From Cladorrhinum sp. PSN259 (taxonomy: Eukaryota; Ascomycota; Sordariomycetes; Sordariales; Podosporaceae), in NCBI GenBank assembly GCA_033725935.1, contig MU867116.1:1-64000 (forward strand): a DNA stretch of 64,000 nucleotides, given 5' to 3'. The notes under the pieces were generated by a model that was not told the origin of the DNA, made no database searches, and worked only from the letters and a program-made list of their open reading frames with translations. Below, piece by piece: positions 10,267 through 21,086 of the stretch (the stretch's first letter is position 1; each line of letters opens with the position of its first letter). Made by a program: the position numbers and the translations under genes.

Positions 10267-11595
10267 ATGACCGGCCTTCCTGAAGCGGCCCCAGCAAACT
10301 TCCGTCTGCTGACACTGCCTCCAGAGATCCTCACAGCCATTTGCGTCGCATTGATCTACGACCGTGAGTGGATTTTGCCGCAAGAAAGGACCTGTGTGCC
10401 ATCCAGTTGTCGGAGATACCATGCTGGCCAGACCACGCTCGAATATCTTGGACAGACCTGTAAAGAGCTGGAGCCGATTGCCAACAAAGTCAGACTCCGG
10501 CATTTGAAGCTCTATTACAGGGAGGATTACCTACTACTCCCTCGGCGATGGCAGTGCCCCAGCAGCCCAGAGGACACAGCTCACGTTAAAAGCATTGAGA
10601 TTGGGCCTCCAATATCCATTAGTTTTAGCCCAAGAATGTTATATGCACTGAACAAGATAACTCAAGGAGAAGCCCGGCGGCTATTTGAGGACCCAGATGT
10701 TCTGAAGCGACTCCCAAACCTCCAAATTCTGGCGATGAGGTGCCCATCGGCCAATGTACCTGGTCATGCGCGCCTCGAGAAGCTGACCATGGCTAGATTA
10801 AACCACAGCAAGCTCAACTACACACAATTACAAAGGATATTTGGGCACAGCCAAAAGATTGAGCACTTTGAGCTCTTCCAATCGATGCTGGCAGATGATG
10901 ATTACCTGCCGCCCCCTAGTTCAGTTCACGATAGCGACTTGTTCACCCAATTTGTTGCCCCCGTGCGCGTAACCGCCCCGGAAACTCTGGACTGCCTTCG
11001 TCCCAGCTCTCAAACTCTCCGGACGCTGGCCATTCAGGGAATAACGAAGACCGCCTGGATTAACGTCGCGCCTCCCCTCACAGCAATTCAAGGATTCCCA
11101 AACTTGCGCTCCTTCGCTATACAATACGAAAACATCGACCTCGGTTCTGGAGGAGAGCTTTCATCTCCGCTATCGACACTTATCCGCGACTGCCACAATC
11201 TTGAACACCTCTTTCTCTTCGGCGTGAAGGTCCTCCGGCCTTGCGGCTTTGAGTGCTTCGCGCGCGATGCAGAGCGCGGCCACTTTCTCCGGCTCAAAAG
11301 AATTACCCTGATGGCGCATGAAGACGCCGAAGACCCAGCCAAGGATTGGGTGAACCAGCTGCGCTATCAAATCGAGAACACAAACGAGGGCGACATGTGG
11401 AGCAGGAAGCTCGCGACCGTGGGAGTCCAACTCAAAGTCCTTTCGGCGTCGAAATCTCTGTGGGACGCTTCGCTTAAATCTGGTCTGGACATTGAGCTGG
11501 AGGACAGGAACCTTCCGGGGCCGGGATGGCATCTGGAGGGGTTTGAGCAAAAGCTGCTGAAAAGGATTAAAAGTCAGCGCGGTCGGGATACCTAA
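10267..11595 (+). CDS. F-box-like protein, 442 aa
   Basis: A single-exon frame. The start ATG at 10267 (MTGLPEAAPANF) is preferred to 10198 because the added residues are low-complexity and the F-box follows directly. LLTLPPEILTAICVALIYD and LEYLGQTCKELEPIANKVRLRHLKLYYRE give the F-box-like signature. The remainder contains leucine-rich motifs (LPNLQILAMRC, SQKIEHFELFQSM, LRTLAIQGITK, FPNLRSFAIQYENIDLG) spaced like degenerate LRRs. The probable role is an SCF substrate receptor. It shares layout and some spacing (LP.E.L..IC, LGQ.CK.L) with the divergent gene at 8331-9734, suggesting an old tandem-inverted duplication, though overall identity looks low. Confidence 0.72.
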   Translation: MTGLPEAAPANFRLLTLPPEILTAICVALIYDREWILPQERTCVPSSCRRYHAGQTTLEYLGQTCKELEPIANKVRLRHLKLYYREDYLLLPRRWQCPSSPEDTAHVKSIEIGPPISISFSPRMLYALNKITQGEARRLFEDPDVLKRLPNLQILAMRCPSANVPGHARLEKLTMARLNHSKLNYTQLQRIFGHSQKIEHFELFQSMLADDDYLPPPSSVHDSDLFTQFVAPVRVTAPETLDCLRPSSQTLRTLAIQGITKTAWINVAPPLTAIQGFPNLRSFAIQYENIDLGSGGELSSPLSTLIRDCHNLEHLFLFGVKVLRPCGFECFARDAERGHFLRLKRITLMAHEDAEDPAKDWVNQLRYQIENTNEGDMWSRKLATVGVQLKVLSASKSLWDASLKSGLDIELEDRNLPGPGWHLEGFEQKLLKRIKSQRGRDT

Positions 11596-11834
11596 GGAAG
11601 GATTCGGTGGATGGTGCGATTTTATTAGTTGTTCTTGATAAACTTTCACAGCATCAAAAATAACACACATCAAGTCGACAAAAAAGTCCCTTAAAATAAA
11701 AGCAGTCGAGTCCAAAAAAGTTCAGAAGTTGTTCCAGTTCCAAAGTGGTGCAGGCAAATGCACTGGGTGTGGTTATGGGATAGGAGGTGGCGCAGCACAG
11801 TTGCAGGGGGGTGGCTGAACCTTTTTTTCTTCTT

Positions 11835-11868
<34 letters not shown>

Positions 11869-12669
11869 TGCTGCAGTACAACTGAAGATCCGGACAAGCC
11901 GTTCGGACGGACGGGTCCGTCGGGATGTAAGCCGCGGTTACGTTACACATACTATACACACTTACCTGCTGTTCCCCTTTGTCGACCTTTGGATATCTTG
12001 AATGATACGGTATCATACGCCTGTGTACCGAGCCCCTAAAAGTTGTTGGTAAAGGACGAGCTCGCCGCCTTTTTTTTGGTTCTTTACTATCTTAGCATCA
12101 ATACCACAAAAGAGGCAAAAAGACAACCCTGACCATACAAGCTTTTTACCACTTCTTGAAGCATGCTATTTTTTATCATACAAAATATTTTGGTCACTTT
12201 TGCCTCGTTTTTGTGCCCTGGAAAAGCAGTTGCGGATGCTCCTTGCTAACGATATTTCGGCAGTTGCATTGTCATCTTTCGTTTGCCCCTCTGGTGATTT
12301 TTCTTTCTGTCTTCCAACAAACTATCCAACGTTAGCCTTGAGCATAAGTAGAGCTCTGGCTGTTTTATAGCATCCAGTGCTTTTAATGGTCCATCCCTAG
12401 GCATCGTTGGCGATCCAATTTTGTTGCGGGCACACTATAATACAAGATAGACGCGATATGCATCAACCAGTAGGATGTGGGCGAGAAGAATTAGCAAGTC
12501 ACCATGATGGGCAGCATTATGCCTTTGAAATTCTGTTAGGGTGTCGCTGGGTGGACCACTGGCACCGCGAACCATAGACTGTGCCCACCCAGAAACCCAA
12601 GTATAGAATTGCCTTGAGATACTACTGACCTTACCAGGAGATGAGGCCATTGGTGTTAGAGAAGTGGAA

Positions 12670-12696
12670 GATGAGGACAAATTTCTTGTCCTCATC
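12670..12696. other. Perfect 11-bp hairpin
   Basis: GATGAGGACAA (12670-12680) and its reverse complement TTGTCCTCATC (12686-12696) are separated by five bases. No T-tract follows and no gene ends here. Confidence 0.6.
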
Positions 12697-14740
12697 CTGG
12701 ATCCGATTGGTTCAAAAGAGTGTGGGTGATACGGATGTTTTTCTATCAGTTTGCACAGATCGTTATCTTGGTGGACCAGGTTTTCGGAATCTTCTTAGTG
12801 CAAGCAAAATCCTCCCAGACGCCCGCCCTGGAAATTCCAAGGCGTCGAGCAGAGACAGGAGTCTCCGCAAGATCTGCTTCTCCCAGCGTTCGGTATCATC
12901 CGTGAGGTCCGTGATATCAGAACGCTAAGTTATCAACGGGCAGCCAGGATAGGGGCTTATGAACCTCTCAGATGTTTGCTTCTGATTTGCTGACCAGAAA
13001 GCCAGCAATTCTCAGGATAATACTTTCGCGCTCCTGGCTTGGTGGAAACTCTGTATCTCGGGGTGGTTGAGGTCGATTACCTCCTTAGAATATCGTCCGT
13101 ATATTTAGACGTAATCACTGGAATGATCGTTAGCAAGGGTCGACTCTGCATCCTGGGGTTTGCTGGGCAGCGCAACACAGCTGGGCTAGGATTCCGGCAC
13201 TCCTCTAGGCGTTGTCCTTTCTCGGTACCTAAATACATGTACCACATCTCGTTCCTAGCAGATGTGTGTCAATAACAAGAGTTTTTCGAGCCGTACCCCT
13301 GGAAATGGCAGAAGAAGAAATAGGCTTCTTCGAACTCGCTCCACCATGAGGGAGCCATCCTGGGCTGTATCGTCTGCCAAGGTGCCATTGTTGATACGGT
13401 TTATGGCGTGTGATTGTGGCCCAGGAGATTTGATGATGCCGGAGGAATAGCTTGCTGAAACGTTCTGATTGCAGAGCTGGATGAGGAGCAAAAGTGTTGA
13501 GATGCCGAGGAGTTGATGGAGGAGGTCAGACTGTTCCGGGCTACCCTTAGGATGACGTCGGAGGTAACAGCTGACAAGCAGGAGAAGAAGGTTCGGATCT
13601 CGAATTCATCCTGGCTCTGGCCGTCGTTGGGTATGATGAATGCATATCTTGAACGAATGAAAAGAGGGCATCGAAACAAGTCTTCAGAATGCTTCGCTCT
13701 CTCGAGGGTAGGCTATTCCCCGAGGGTATCTTGAACTCGCGGTGTATCTATTCCGCGGTGCAAGGGTGCCGTTCATTTTGAGGACGCCCGTTGCTGTTGA
13801 TACCACAACATCGAGATAGTATCACCATCTTATTTGTGAGACCTCAGACGTCTGCAGTGCCATGCTCGGAGATTATTCTCCAAGTTAGTATACAGGAATT
13901 TCTACGTAATATTAGGAACTGATTAAATCTTTTCTGCCGAGGGAGACCGCGGTCTAGACAATAGACATTCGGCCCGTACCTGAAAACTGCTTTGCAATGC
14001 GGCCGAGGTGACATCAAGAGTTTCACCGCTCAGCTTGGCCATGTCCGAGTCCGGTCATTGACCGAAGACTTTCGGACTCTCTATGCCGGATAAAGTCGGC
14101 AGGTGGGGGAGTGAAGGAGGGATGATGTTCAGCGTGGCGGTCCGTGGCGGTCCGATTTGGATGATGTGCCGGGAGGAATTATCTCGAGATGATGAGATTT
14201 GTGTTTGAATTGTTGACGACATGGCACATGGGTCCTTCCTGATTCAGCTTGAGCACTGAAGCAGGGCTGTGTATGCGGTATGCAGTGTATGCACTCGGTA
14301 GATGGGCTTCGGTGATCGTTTGGAGTGTGGTGGAGTGTGGCGGAAGTACACATCAAAAACACCATCGCAGCCATCGCGGCCATCGCGGGTCCCTATTCGA
14401 TAATCAGAATCAGTTTATGGGCAACCGCATGCAGGTGGGCCGATGTAACGCCGGCCATAGAGTAAGTATTGAGGGACAAAAGCGTGCAGATGCAGAGATG
14501 CAAGATGGATAGTGCCAAACAATGGCATTGTTTGGGTGTAGCGTCGAAGCGATGGAGGTTGCACCATGGGCAGTGTGGGGCCCCAACCTGTCACGTACGG
14601 CAACTCCGTGATTGGTTTTTTAGAATGTTAAGAGTTCTCACTGGAGTGTGGGTGTGAGGAGCAGATCTTTTCAGCATTTCCGGGACGTCCACTGCAGCAT
14701 GTCCTGTCTCCACATACGGCAGCAGCCATCCAAGCCGCGG

Positions 14741-14803
14741 CACTGGACTGGACTTGGCACTGGACTGGACTTGGCACTGGACTGGACTTGGCACTGGACT
14801 GGA
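14741..14803 (+). repeat. 17-bp minisatellite, ~3.7 copies
   Basis: The unit CACTGGACTGGACTTGG repeats at 14741, 14758, 14775 and (partial) 14792 without mismatches. Each unit itself contains two CTGGA words. It is not in a coding frame I accept. Confidence 0.9.
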
Positions 14804-15694
14804 CGCACCTGCCGGCATGGATGGAACCGCTGCTCCCGTCTTGGTGGGTTTTAGTCTAGGGAATTTTGTGGATTTTGTGGGCACTGCGCACACTGGACGG
14901 GAGTCTTTCCTCTGCGAGAATTTCCCCATGTCTCACCCAGTCCAACGGGCCTCACCAATTCTACCTCACTACGCAGTCTGCACCCTTGTCCACCTCAAAC
15001 TGTCAGAAACATCCCCACTGCTCACAGGGCCATTTATCCAATCCCTTTTGGTTCCCACGGGTTTCTACACCGACTAGCTTGGTAGACAATGCTCCGAAGG
15101 GTTGGGCCGATTAGAGACGACTCCGCCGACGCCGCCCGATGATGAGAGGTCGCATTGAGCCGTGGGGGGTAAGTACCTGCATCCCCGGGCTGTGCAAAAT
15201 ATGCAGCGACAAACTGCTGTAATTGCTTTTTTTCTTCCTGTGAGCAAAGCTGTGCCACACTGTCATTGCTGGCTGCCATTTTGCCGAGGATCATGGCATC
15301 ACCACAATAACCCGTCGCCATGTTTCGTTTCACATTACTGACAGTGGGGAGGTACTTCCTTGTCCCGTGGGTTTGGGGAGACCTATAGCTGGCACCATAG
15401 CTGATAGCTGCTACCTACAGTACCTCACCATCTTACGTGTACACCCTGAGGCCCAAATGTGGGAGCAACCAGAAGCAGCAATGAACACCCTGAAGAGGAG
15501 TGGGTTCCCAATCGCTGTCGCCCCCTCGAGGCTCTGCCAGACGTCACCCATACATCAGTGCATCTCGTATCATTGATCATCGATAGATATAAAGCATTCG
15601 GATCCGATCGACTCCATCGACACTCATCTCTTCAGATCGGGCGTATCAGATGAAATTCTCAGCTTACGGCAACAACAGCTAAATCATCACAAAC

Positions 15695-16603
15695 ATGAAC
15701 ATGTCTCACGCCTGTGATCTCATGGCCTACGAAGGAGCTTGGTCCACCGCTGAGGACCCGAACCATCTTACAATGTTTGCTACCACACAACCTTATAATG
15801 CAATGGGGCCCGCCACCATGGTGTCGGGTTTTGCCCCTTCCATACACTTTGAGTCGGGACCTTTCCCGGCCAGCCACATGCCTCCAGCGGCCGGCTATGG
15901 TGTGGGCCCATTACCTGGAGTCTCCACGGCGCAGTCAGGGGACATGCATCCCACAACAACATCTGCCTTTGACACCGGCAACTCGTTATGGCCAACCGCC
16001 TCCACATATCTCCCGGCCGCGCTCTCGGCGACAAACAGCCCTCTTCTCGACCCATATGACCTTGACAATCACCTACTGGTAGCGAGTCCACCTTCGGACT
16101 TTGGGGACTCTTATACCAACAGCGACCTCTCTCTCAGACCGTAAGTTGCTTACCTACCTTACCCACCTCCTGCTTACCCCATCCAACAATGTGACTAACA
16201 CACAATCAGTGGATATCACCTCGATGCCTACTCCGACTACTCCATCTCTCAAACACCAACACCTATCACACAATCTCAGTCACACAGCCCCGTCGACAGC
16301 ACGAGCTCCGGCTCCAGTGGCTTCCAGTGCTCACTATGCGGCGAGACCTTTGTCAACCAAAAGAACCTCGACCGACACTTCCTCAGCGAGCGGCACAACG
16401 AGAACGCTCCCAAGTACACCTGCGCTTGCGGTTACGTACAAGCACGCAAGGATAACTACCGCCGCCATCTCCAGAGCTGCAGCTTCCGCATCGACTATTT
16501 CTACGTCTGCAGTTGCGGGGACCGCACATTGGATAAGGCATACCACGAGGCCCACATTGACAAGTGCGGACGTAAGAGGCGAGGCAAGCAGTCTTCCAAA
16601 TAA
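15695..16603 (+). CDS. C2H2 zinc-finger protein, 2 exons, 279 aa
   Basis: Exons are 15695-16140 and 16210-16603; the 69-nt intron has a GTAAGT donor and a CAATCAG acceptor and restores the frame. The first 185 residues are Pro/Ser/Thr/Ala-rich and probably disordered, as in activation domains. A canonical finger follows: Cys189-x2-Cys192-x12-His205-x5-His211 (FQCSLCGETFVNQKNLDRHF). Two degenerate fingers come next (YTCACGYVQARKDNYRRHLQSC and YVCSCGDRTLDKAYHEAHIDKC, of CxC...H..C type). The protein ends in a basic tail RKRRGKQ that could serve as a nuclear signal. It is probably a DNA-binding transcription factor; targets are unknown. The start at 15695 gives MNMSHACDLM; the second Met two codons later is equally possible. 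Confidence 0.85.
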
Positions 16604-17214
16604 CATTTACGCAACCCGATCGACGGGATGGGATTGTATCAGTAATACACTTGGGGTCAGAGATATGATTGCATGATGAGATGTGGGAATGATGAAATGA
16701 TGGGATGATGCGTTTCGGACTAGTTCAAACGTTCTTGGTACATATATTGTTTCTTTGTATCTATTAAGCACTTTGGGGCGCGCTTCTTTTGGTGGGGGCT
16801 TTTTATCATTATTTCTTTCCTCGGAGTTTGGCAGGTGTTTTCCTACAGAAAAGGATCTACCTAGCACAAACAGAGAGACCCTTGGGAGGCATAGCATTGC
16901 CGGTTAACAACAAATTTGATATCCATCTCAAACGCGAAACAAACTTTACTCTTAGAGTTCATCTACTGAAATCTATGGAGGTCTAACAACAGATTAACAA
17001 AAGTGCCCCAGTGACTCTCCCCGTTTGAAGTAATCGAAACGAACATCCACCCCATATATCTCTACCCACCTGGAGTCCCCAAGTACATGCGTGGCCTCAA
17101 ACTGTGCCTAGAAGGCTCCACCTAATTTCTCACGTGTACGTCCTCCCATTTCCCACATTCTCAAGTACCGCTTACCCCGTTCCCTCCCCTTCCCTTCCCT
17201 TCCCACGATTTCAC
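16604..17214. other. Convergent intergenic region
   Basis: It separates the C2H2 gene from the minus-strand LPMO. A pyrimidine-rich CCCTTCCCTTCCC tract lies near 17180-17205. No gene or clear element is seen. Confidence 0.5.
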
Positions 17215-18177
17215 TTACTCCTGCCTATCATACCTCCCCTTGACCTTGGGCGCCTCAGTAACAACCGCCTGAACATTCTTGGCCACAGTCCCGGTAAACT
17301 TGACAGTCTGCGTCGCCCTCGTAACAACCACGGGCGTTCCGTCCGTCTTGCTCAACTGCATAAGCTGCAAGCTATGCGGCACAGGCCTGGCGCCAGCATT
17401 CAGCGTAGGACCCGGAACGACATAGGTGCTCAGCGGCGCACTGCCGGACCTACTGACGGTAACCAAGATACCCGCGTCGGTGGGCTTGTAAAAAGCCCTC
17501 GCGTCGAAGCTGTCCAACTTAAACGTCGACGTGGGGGGCGTCACGGGGGCTTCGACCCAGAGGTTCATGCAGAGCGGGTAGTTTTGCGCTCCGTCCTGCT
17601 GGTTCGCAAAGTGCAGGGCGATGATTTCGTTGCGAAGGACGTAGGGGCCCGGTTTCAGTCCCTTTGGGATCTCGACTTGCCAGCTGTTGTTTTGCGAGAT
17701 CAAGACGTTTGTGGACCAGGTTCCGACTCCGGCGCCGCCGCCTGACCCGAGAGGATCGACTAGGACCGGGGCGGAGTCGTCAATTTTGGTCCATCGGAGG
17801 GCGGTTTTATCGACGGACGTGCAGCCGTCTTGCGTGCCGCTGCAGGGGGCGACGTAAGAGAGGATGGGGCCGACGTGGTTTTGGGGCCATCCGTTCCATT
17901 GGACGTGGATTTTGTCGCCTGCTTTTACGGGCGCGTGGGCGCGGGGGGAGGCGCCCGAGATGTGGCAGATGATTTCCGGGGTGGTGTAGTTGTGCGGGCT
18001 GACGAAACCGTCGTCGATGTTTGCAGAGGACCAGGCGACGCGGTCGGGGGAGTTGACTATGCCCGGGCGGGGGTCGAAGCCGTGGTAGAGGACGCCGTTT
18101 ACTAGGATGTGGGCGAGGTGGGAGTGGGCTACGGCTGTGCTGGCCGAGAGGAGGAGGGATAGGAGGAGGGACGGCAT
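17215..18177 (-). CDS. AA9 lytic polysaccharide monooxygenase, 320 aa, secreted
   Basis: A single exon. A cleavable signal peptide (about residues 1-17, ending AVA) leaves His18 as the mature N-terminus, required for the copper 'histidine brace'. The second copper His is His101 in WPQNHVGPILSYVAPC, and the axial tyrosine is Tyr200 in AQNYPLCMNLWVE; all are AA9 (formerly GH61) hallmarks. AA9 enzymes oxidatively cleave cellulose and related beta-glucans outside the cell, with reductant and H2O2 or O2. The family core normally ends near residue 225. Here about 95 residues follow (from about 226) with no CBM1 cysteines and no GPI signal, ending RYDRQE. Start chosen at 18177 because it directly precedes the signal peptide. 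Confidence 0.93.
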   Translation of the reverse strand: MPSLLLSLLLSASTAVAHSHLAHILVNGVLYHGFDPRPGIVNSPDRVAWSSANIDDGFVSPHNYTTPEIICHISGASPRAHAPVKAGDKIHVQWNGWPQNHVGPILSYVAPCSGTQDGCTSVDKTALRWTKIDDSAPVLVDPLGSGGGAGVGTWSTNVLISQNNSWQVEIPKGLKPGPYVLRNEIIALHFANQQDGAQNYPLCMNLWVEAPVTPPTSTFKLDSFDARAFYKPTDAGILVTVSRSGSAPLSTYVVPGPTLNAGARPVPHSLQLMQLSKTDGTPVVVTRATQTVKFTGTVAKNVQAVVTEAPKVKGRYDRQE

Positions 18178-21086
18178 GGTGGTGAAGACGGGAACGGGGT
18201 CAAATATGGGATATTGAAATGATGTAGAAGACGGGAGGGCTGTTTATTTGTTTCTGCGAGATGATGATTCTGCTTCCAGCCTGTTGGGACGGGACGGAAG
18301 TGTTGCAAATTGGGGTGACGAGGAGTTGATATTTATCCTTATTGGAGAGGTAATATGTTGATCTTTGAAGTCACTAAGCGGAGCTCGTCCATAGCCGGGT
18401 AACTCGCCATAATGCGAGATCCATATTGCACTGTGCTCTCACTTTCCGGGGAATGATTCCTTCCACCTCACGGCTCGGCCGTATTCGCGGCCGAGAGAAT
18501 CCTGTGTTCTCTATCCTGGTTGCTGGGATTCGACTCGTCATGTGTGTGTGTGTGTGTGGTGAGTGATGATGCATGTTACGGCGATGTTGACTTTGAAGGT
18601 CATTTTTCAGGGGTCCTGTCTTGGATGGACAGGGGTACGAATGCAGTCGACTTACACATCCCATCCATTGCCTGCCACTCAGCTTCCAGTTGCAACCGCT
18701 GCAACTTGCCATCCCACGCTACACTTGGAACCAAAAAACTGATGCTTTTGGTATGGTGAATCCAAAGAAGGAATCATTTCTCGTTCGAATCCAACAAATT
18801 CAATAGCGTGTTTTATTTTTCCCTTTTTCCCATCATGACGAACCCAAAAAAAAAGAGGGGAAAGCTGTCTCCTCCGGGGTTTCACGGAAGAACTGTTTGC
18901 GTTCTAAAATACTAACCGATTTTCTAAGCTAGTGTGGGAATTTCAATGTGTTTTATTATGCTCATATGCGACGACCGGATAAACTGTCCTTTTCTCTCGT
19001 TGAACTCTGGAAGAACGGTAGTTGGTTGTGGGTCTTTTGCCTTGAAGCGAAGATCTTTCTTGGGGAATGTGGAGTAATTGGAAGATCGTTTCAATCTATC
19101 TGAGATGTGTTGCTTTCCCGTGCCTGCAGTTCCAGTCGTTGATCTCGGAACGCTCCCTCCCTAAGGAAGTGAGGAACCAACAACCTTACAAGCACAGACC
19201 AGGAACTTGCCTGTCTCCAAATGATTGACATTTTTTGGAGGTAATCTGTCAGACGGAAACAAGGGCCGGTGATTTAGTGTACATGCTAAGTAAATCTTTG
19301 TGGCTTGTTTTGAAACCTCTGAATGTAGATGTAGGGATGGATCTTGGTAATCTGTAGGGATTATGTTTTGATCCTGGTGAGCTGACTTCTTTGGGCCAGT
19401 CATGATCAAATGACAAAAGGATGTATTGATGGTTCGGTGAATCAATCCCGGTCACCTGTGTGCTTCATGCAGCCCATATCCGCAGTGAACGGTCGATGTG
19501 CACGGTGCAGTTGATGACCCCCATTCTAGAAGCTGTGCCACTTTCCATTAAATCCGGCCCTTGTCAGCAGAAGTGCAAGAGTCTAACCCTGACCGACTCT
19601 CTGGGACGGCAGCTGCTCTGTGAAACCCTTTGGCCTGTGTGTGCGGCGCATTTGCCAAGTCGGGGAACTGATTAATGCTTTCTGATTAACGGTCGCTTAA
19701 TTCCACCCAATAAAGAAGGGCTTGATTGAAATGCTTTTTTCCCCCTGCTGGCAGGCACATATTGCCCGGGATGGGTATGGTAAGGCTCTGCTTGGAAAAC
19801 CCCAGCGCCCTGCCTGCCCCAACGCCATGCAGCCTTCAGGAACTCTCAGGCAACCAACCCCCCATCCTGTCCAGCGTTGACCATTGGCTGGAGGGATCCG
19901 GGGGATCCGGTAGCGTCATTGGTTAGAGGCAACATTCCATCATCTTCTCTCACCCTTAATCAACAACAAATATGCACCAAGAGCAACAAAAGGAACGTGA
20001 CACCCCCCAACGAGCGATGAAGCCGAGGCTAGAAGTGCAATTTGGCCGTCGGCGGGTTGCATCAAGAATAAGCAGCGGTCAGTCCTCTTCTGGACTACAG
20101 ATCCACTTGAGCTGCCATATTCGGTGTCCCGACCAGGCGGTCACTGACTGCGGACCTTGTCAACTTGCAGATACCGATCCCAACTGGAACCAAAGCCCAG
20201 GTTTGTAATCCCTGTCCACGTGGGAGGGTGTCGCATTCCGGTGCCTGACATTTGCTAGCGCTTCCTTTGCCAGAGTGTGATTCATTCCGAGAAAGAGACC
20301 GGGGGGCTGACATCAGACGACGGTCCAGGTCTTGATCCTGGTCCTGCCCAAGTCTTCATACGCATCTCGTATTTCGTCCCTTGAACTTCTGGTAGCTGTG
20401 CTGACACTACGGATCGGGCAATCATGTCGAAAAAATGTGCCCCCTTTTGCGTAACCCCGGTATGCGGGAGAGGCGTCAGGCACGCCTTCCACGATCTCAA
20501 GTATCACATATCACGGCGGTTCGGGGCGGGATACCGTGTGGCTTGCATGGTTTTGTGCATCTTGTTTCGCTCCATGGGGGTCATCCAGCAGGGCTGCCGA
20601 CGCCTCTTTCCCAGGATTTGAAGCCTTCGAAGCCACGAGCACCTCCAACTGACTGGTGATGAGATGAACAGATCCGGCGCAGAGGGCCGTCGAACCGATT
20701 CACCGTTCCTAAATACTGTGCCGTCACGGTAAGTGATAGTACACCTGTTGATATCTCGATGCATTGTTGAGTAACCGTGACACCTCACTAGGTTTGTTTT
20801 GAGCGTTGGGGCTTTCAGGGAGGAGGCGAAGTGGCATCGAGATTCTCAACCAGGATCTACTATCTAGTCTCAACCTGCAATGGCGACTTGTTTTCCGTCT
20901 CTGGGAGAATTACTCAGAATAGATTGTTGAATTCTGTTTGGAAATGATCTGCAATCAACGAGCGTGATAAAAAAGAATGAAATTTGATAATTCTTAGCTG
21001 ACAACCGTTCTGACACATAGTACCATTCGTATTCACTTCATCCTCTGCGTAAACATCACAGAACCTTGAGCGTCCATCCCACCAAC
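18178..21086. other. About 2.9 kb without a supported gene
   Basis: It includes the LPMO promoter at the left. A (TG) run of about nine units lies at 18540-18558. Otherwise the sequence is of mixed composition with only short ORFs in all frames, none with a recognisable motif. The 3' end of the flavin monooxygenase gene lies at its right edge. Confidence 0.5.

Larger units (their letters stand above)
11596..15694. other. About 4.1 kb without a supported gene
   Basis: It holds a poly-T run (about 11828-11867), a perfect 11-bp hairpin (12670-12680 with 12686-12696, loop 5), a 17-bp minisatellite (14741-14803) and several short G/C-rich near-repeats around 14130-14390. Short ORFs on both strands have no consistent codon bias or recognisable motif. 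It may contain a non-coding RNA or a decayed gene; nothing firm is visible. Confidence 0.5.

Noticed and set aside
13255..13734. Overlapping ORFs on both strands suggesting a gene
   Set aside because: No frame gives a continuous protein-like sequence or splice-consistent exons.
16101..16676. 191-codon ORF overlapping the C2H2 gene
   Set aside because: It is the frame-shifted reading through the intron and zinc-finger exon; the spliced frame gives real fingers.
17104..17745. 213-codon ORF antisense to the LPMO
   Set aside because: Arg/Val-rich shadow of a GC-rich gene.
18540..18558. (TG) microsatellite
   Set aside because: Ordinary short dinucleotide repeat.
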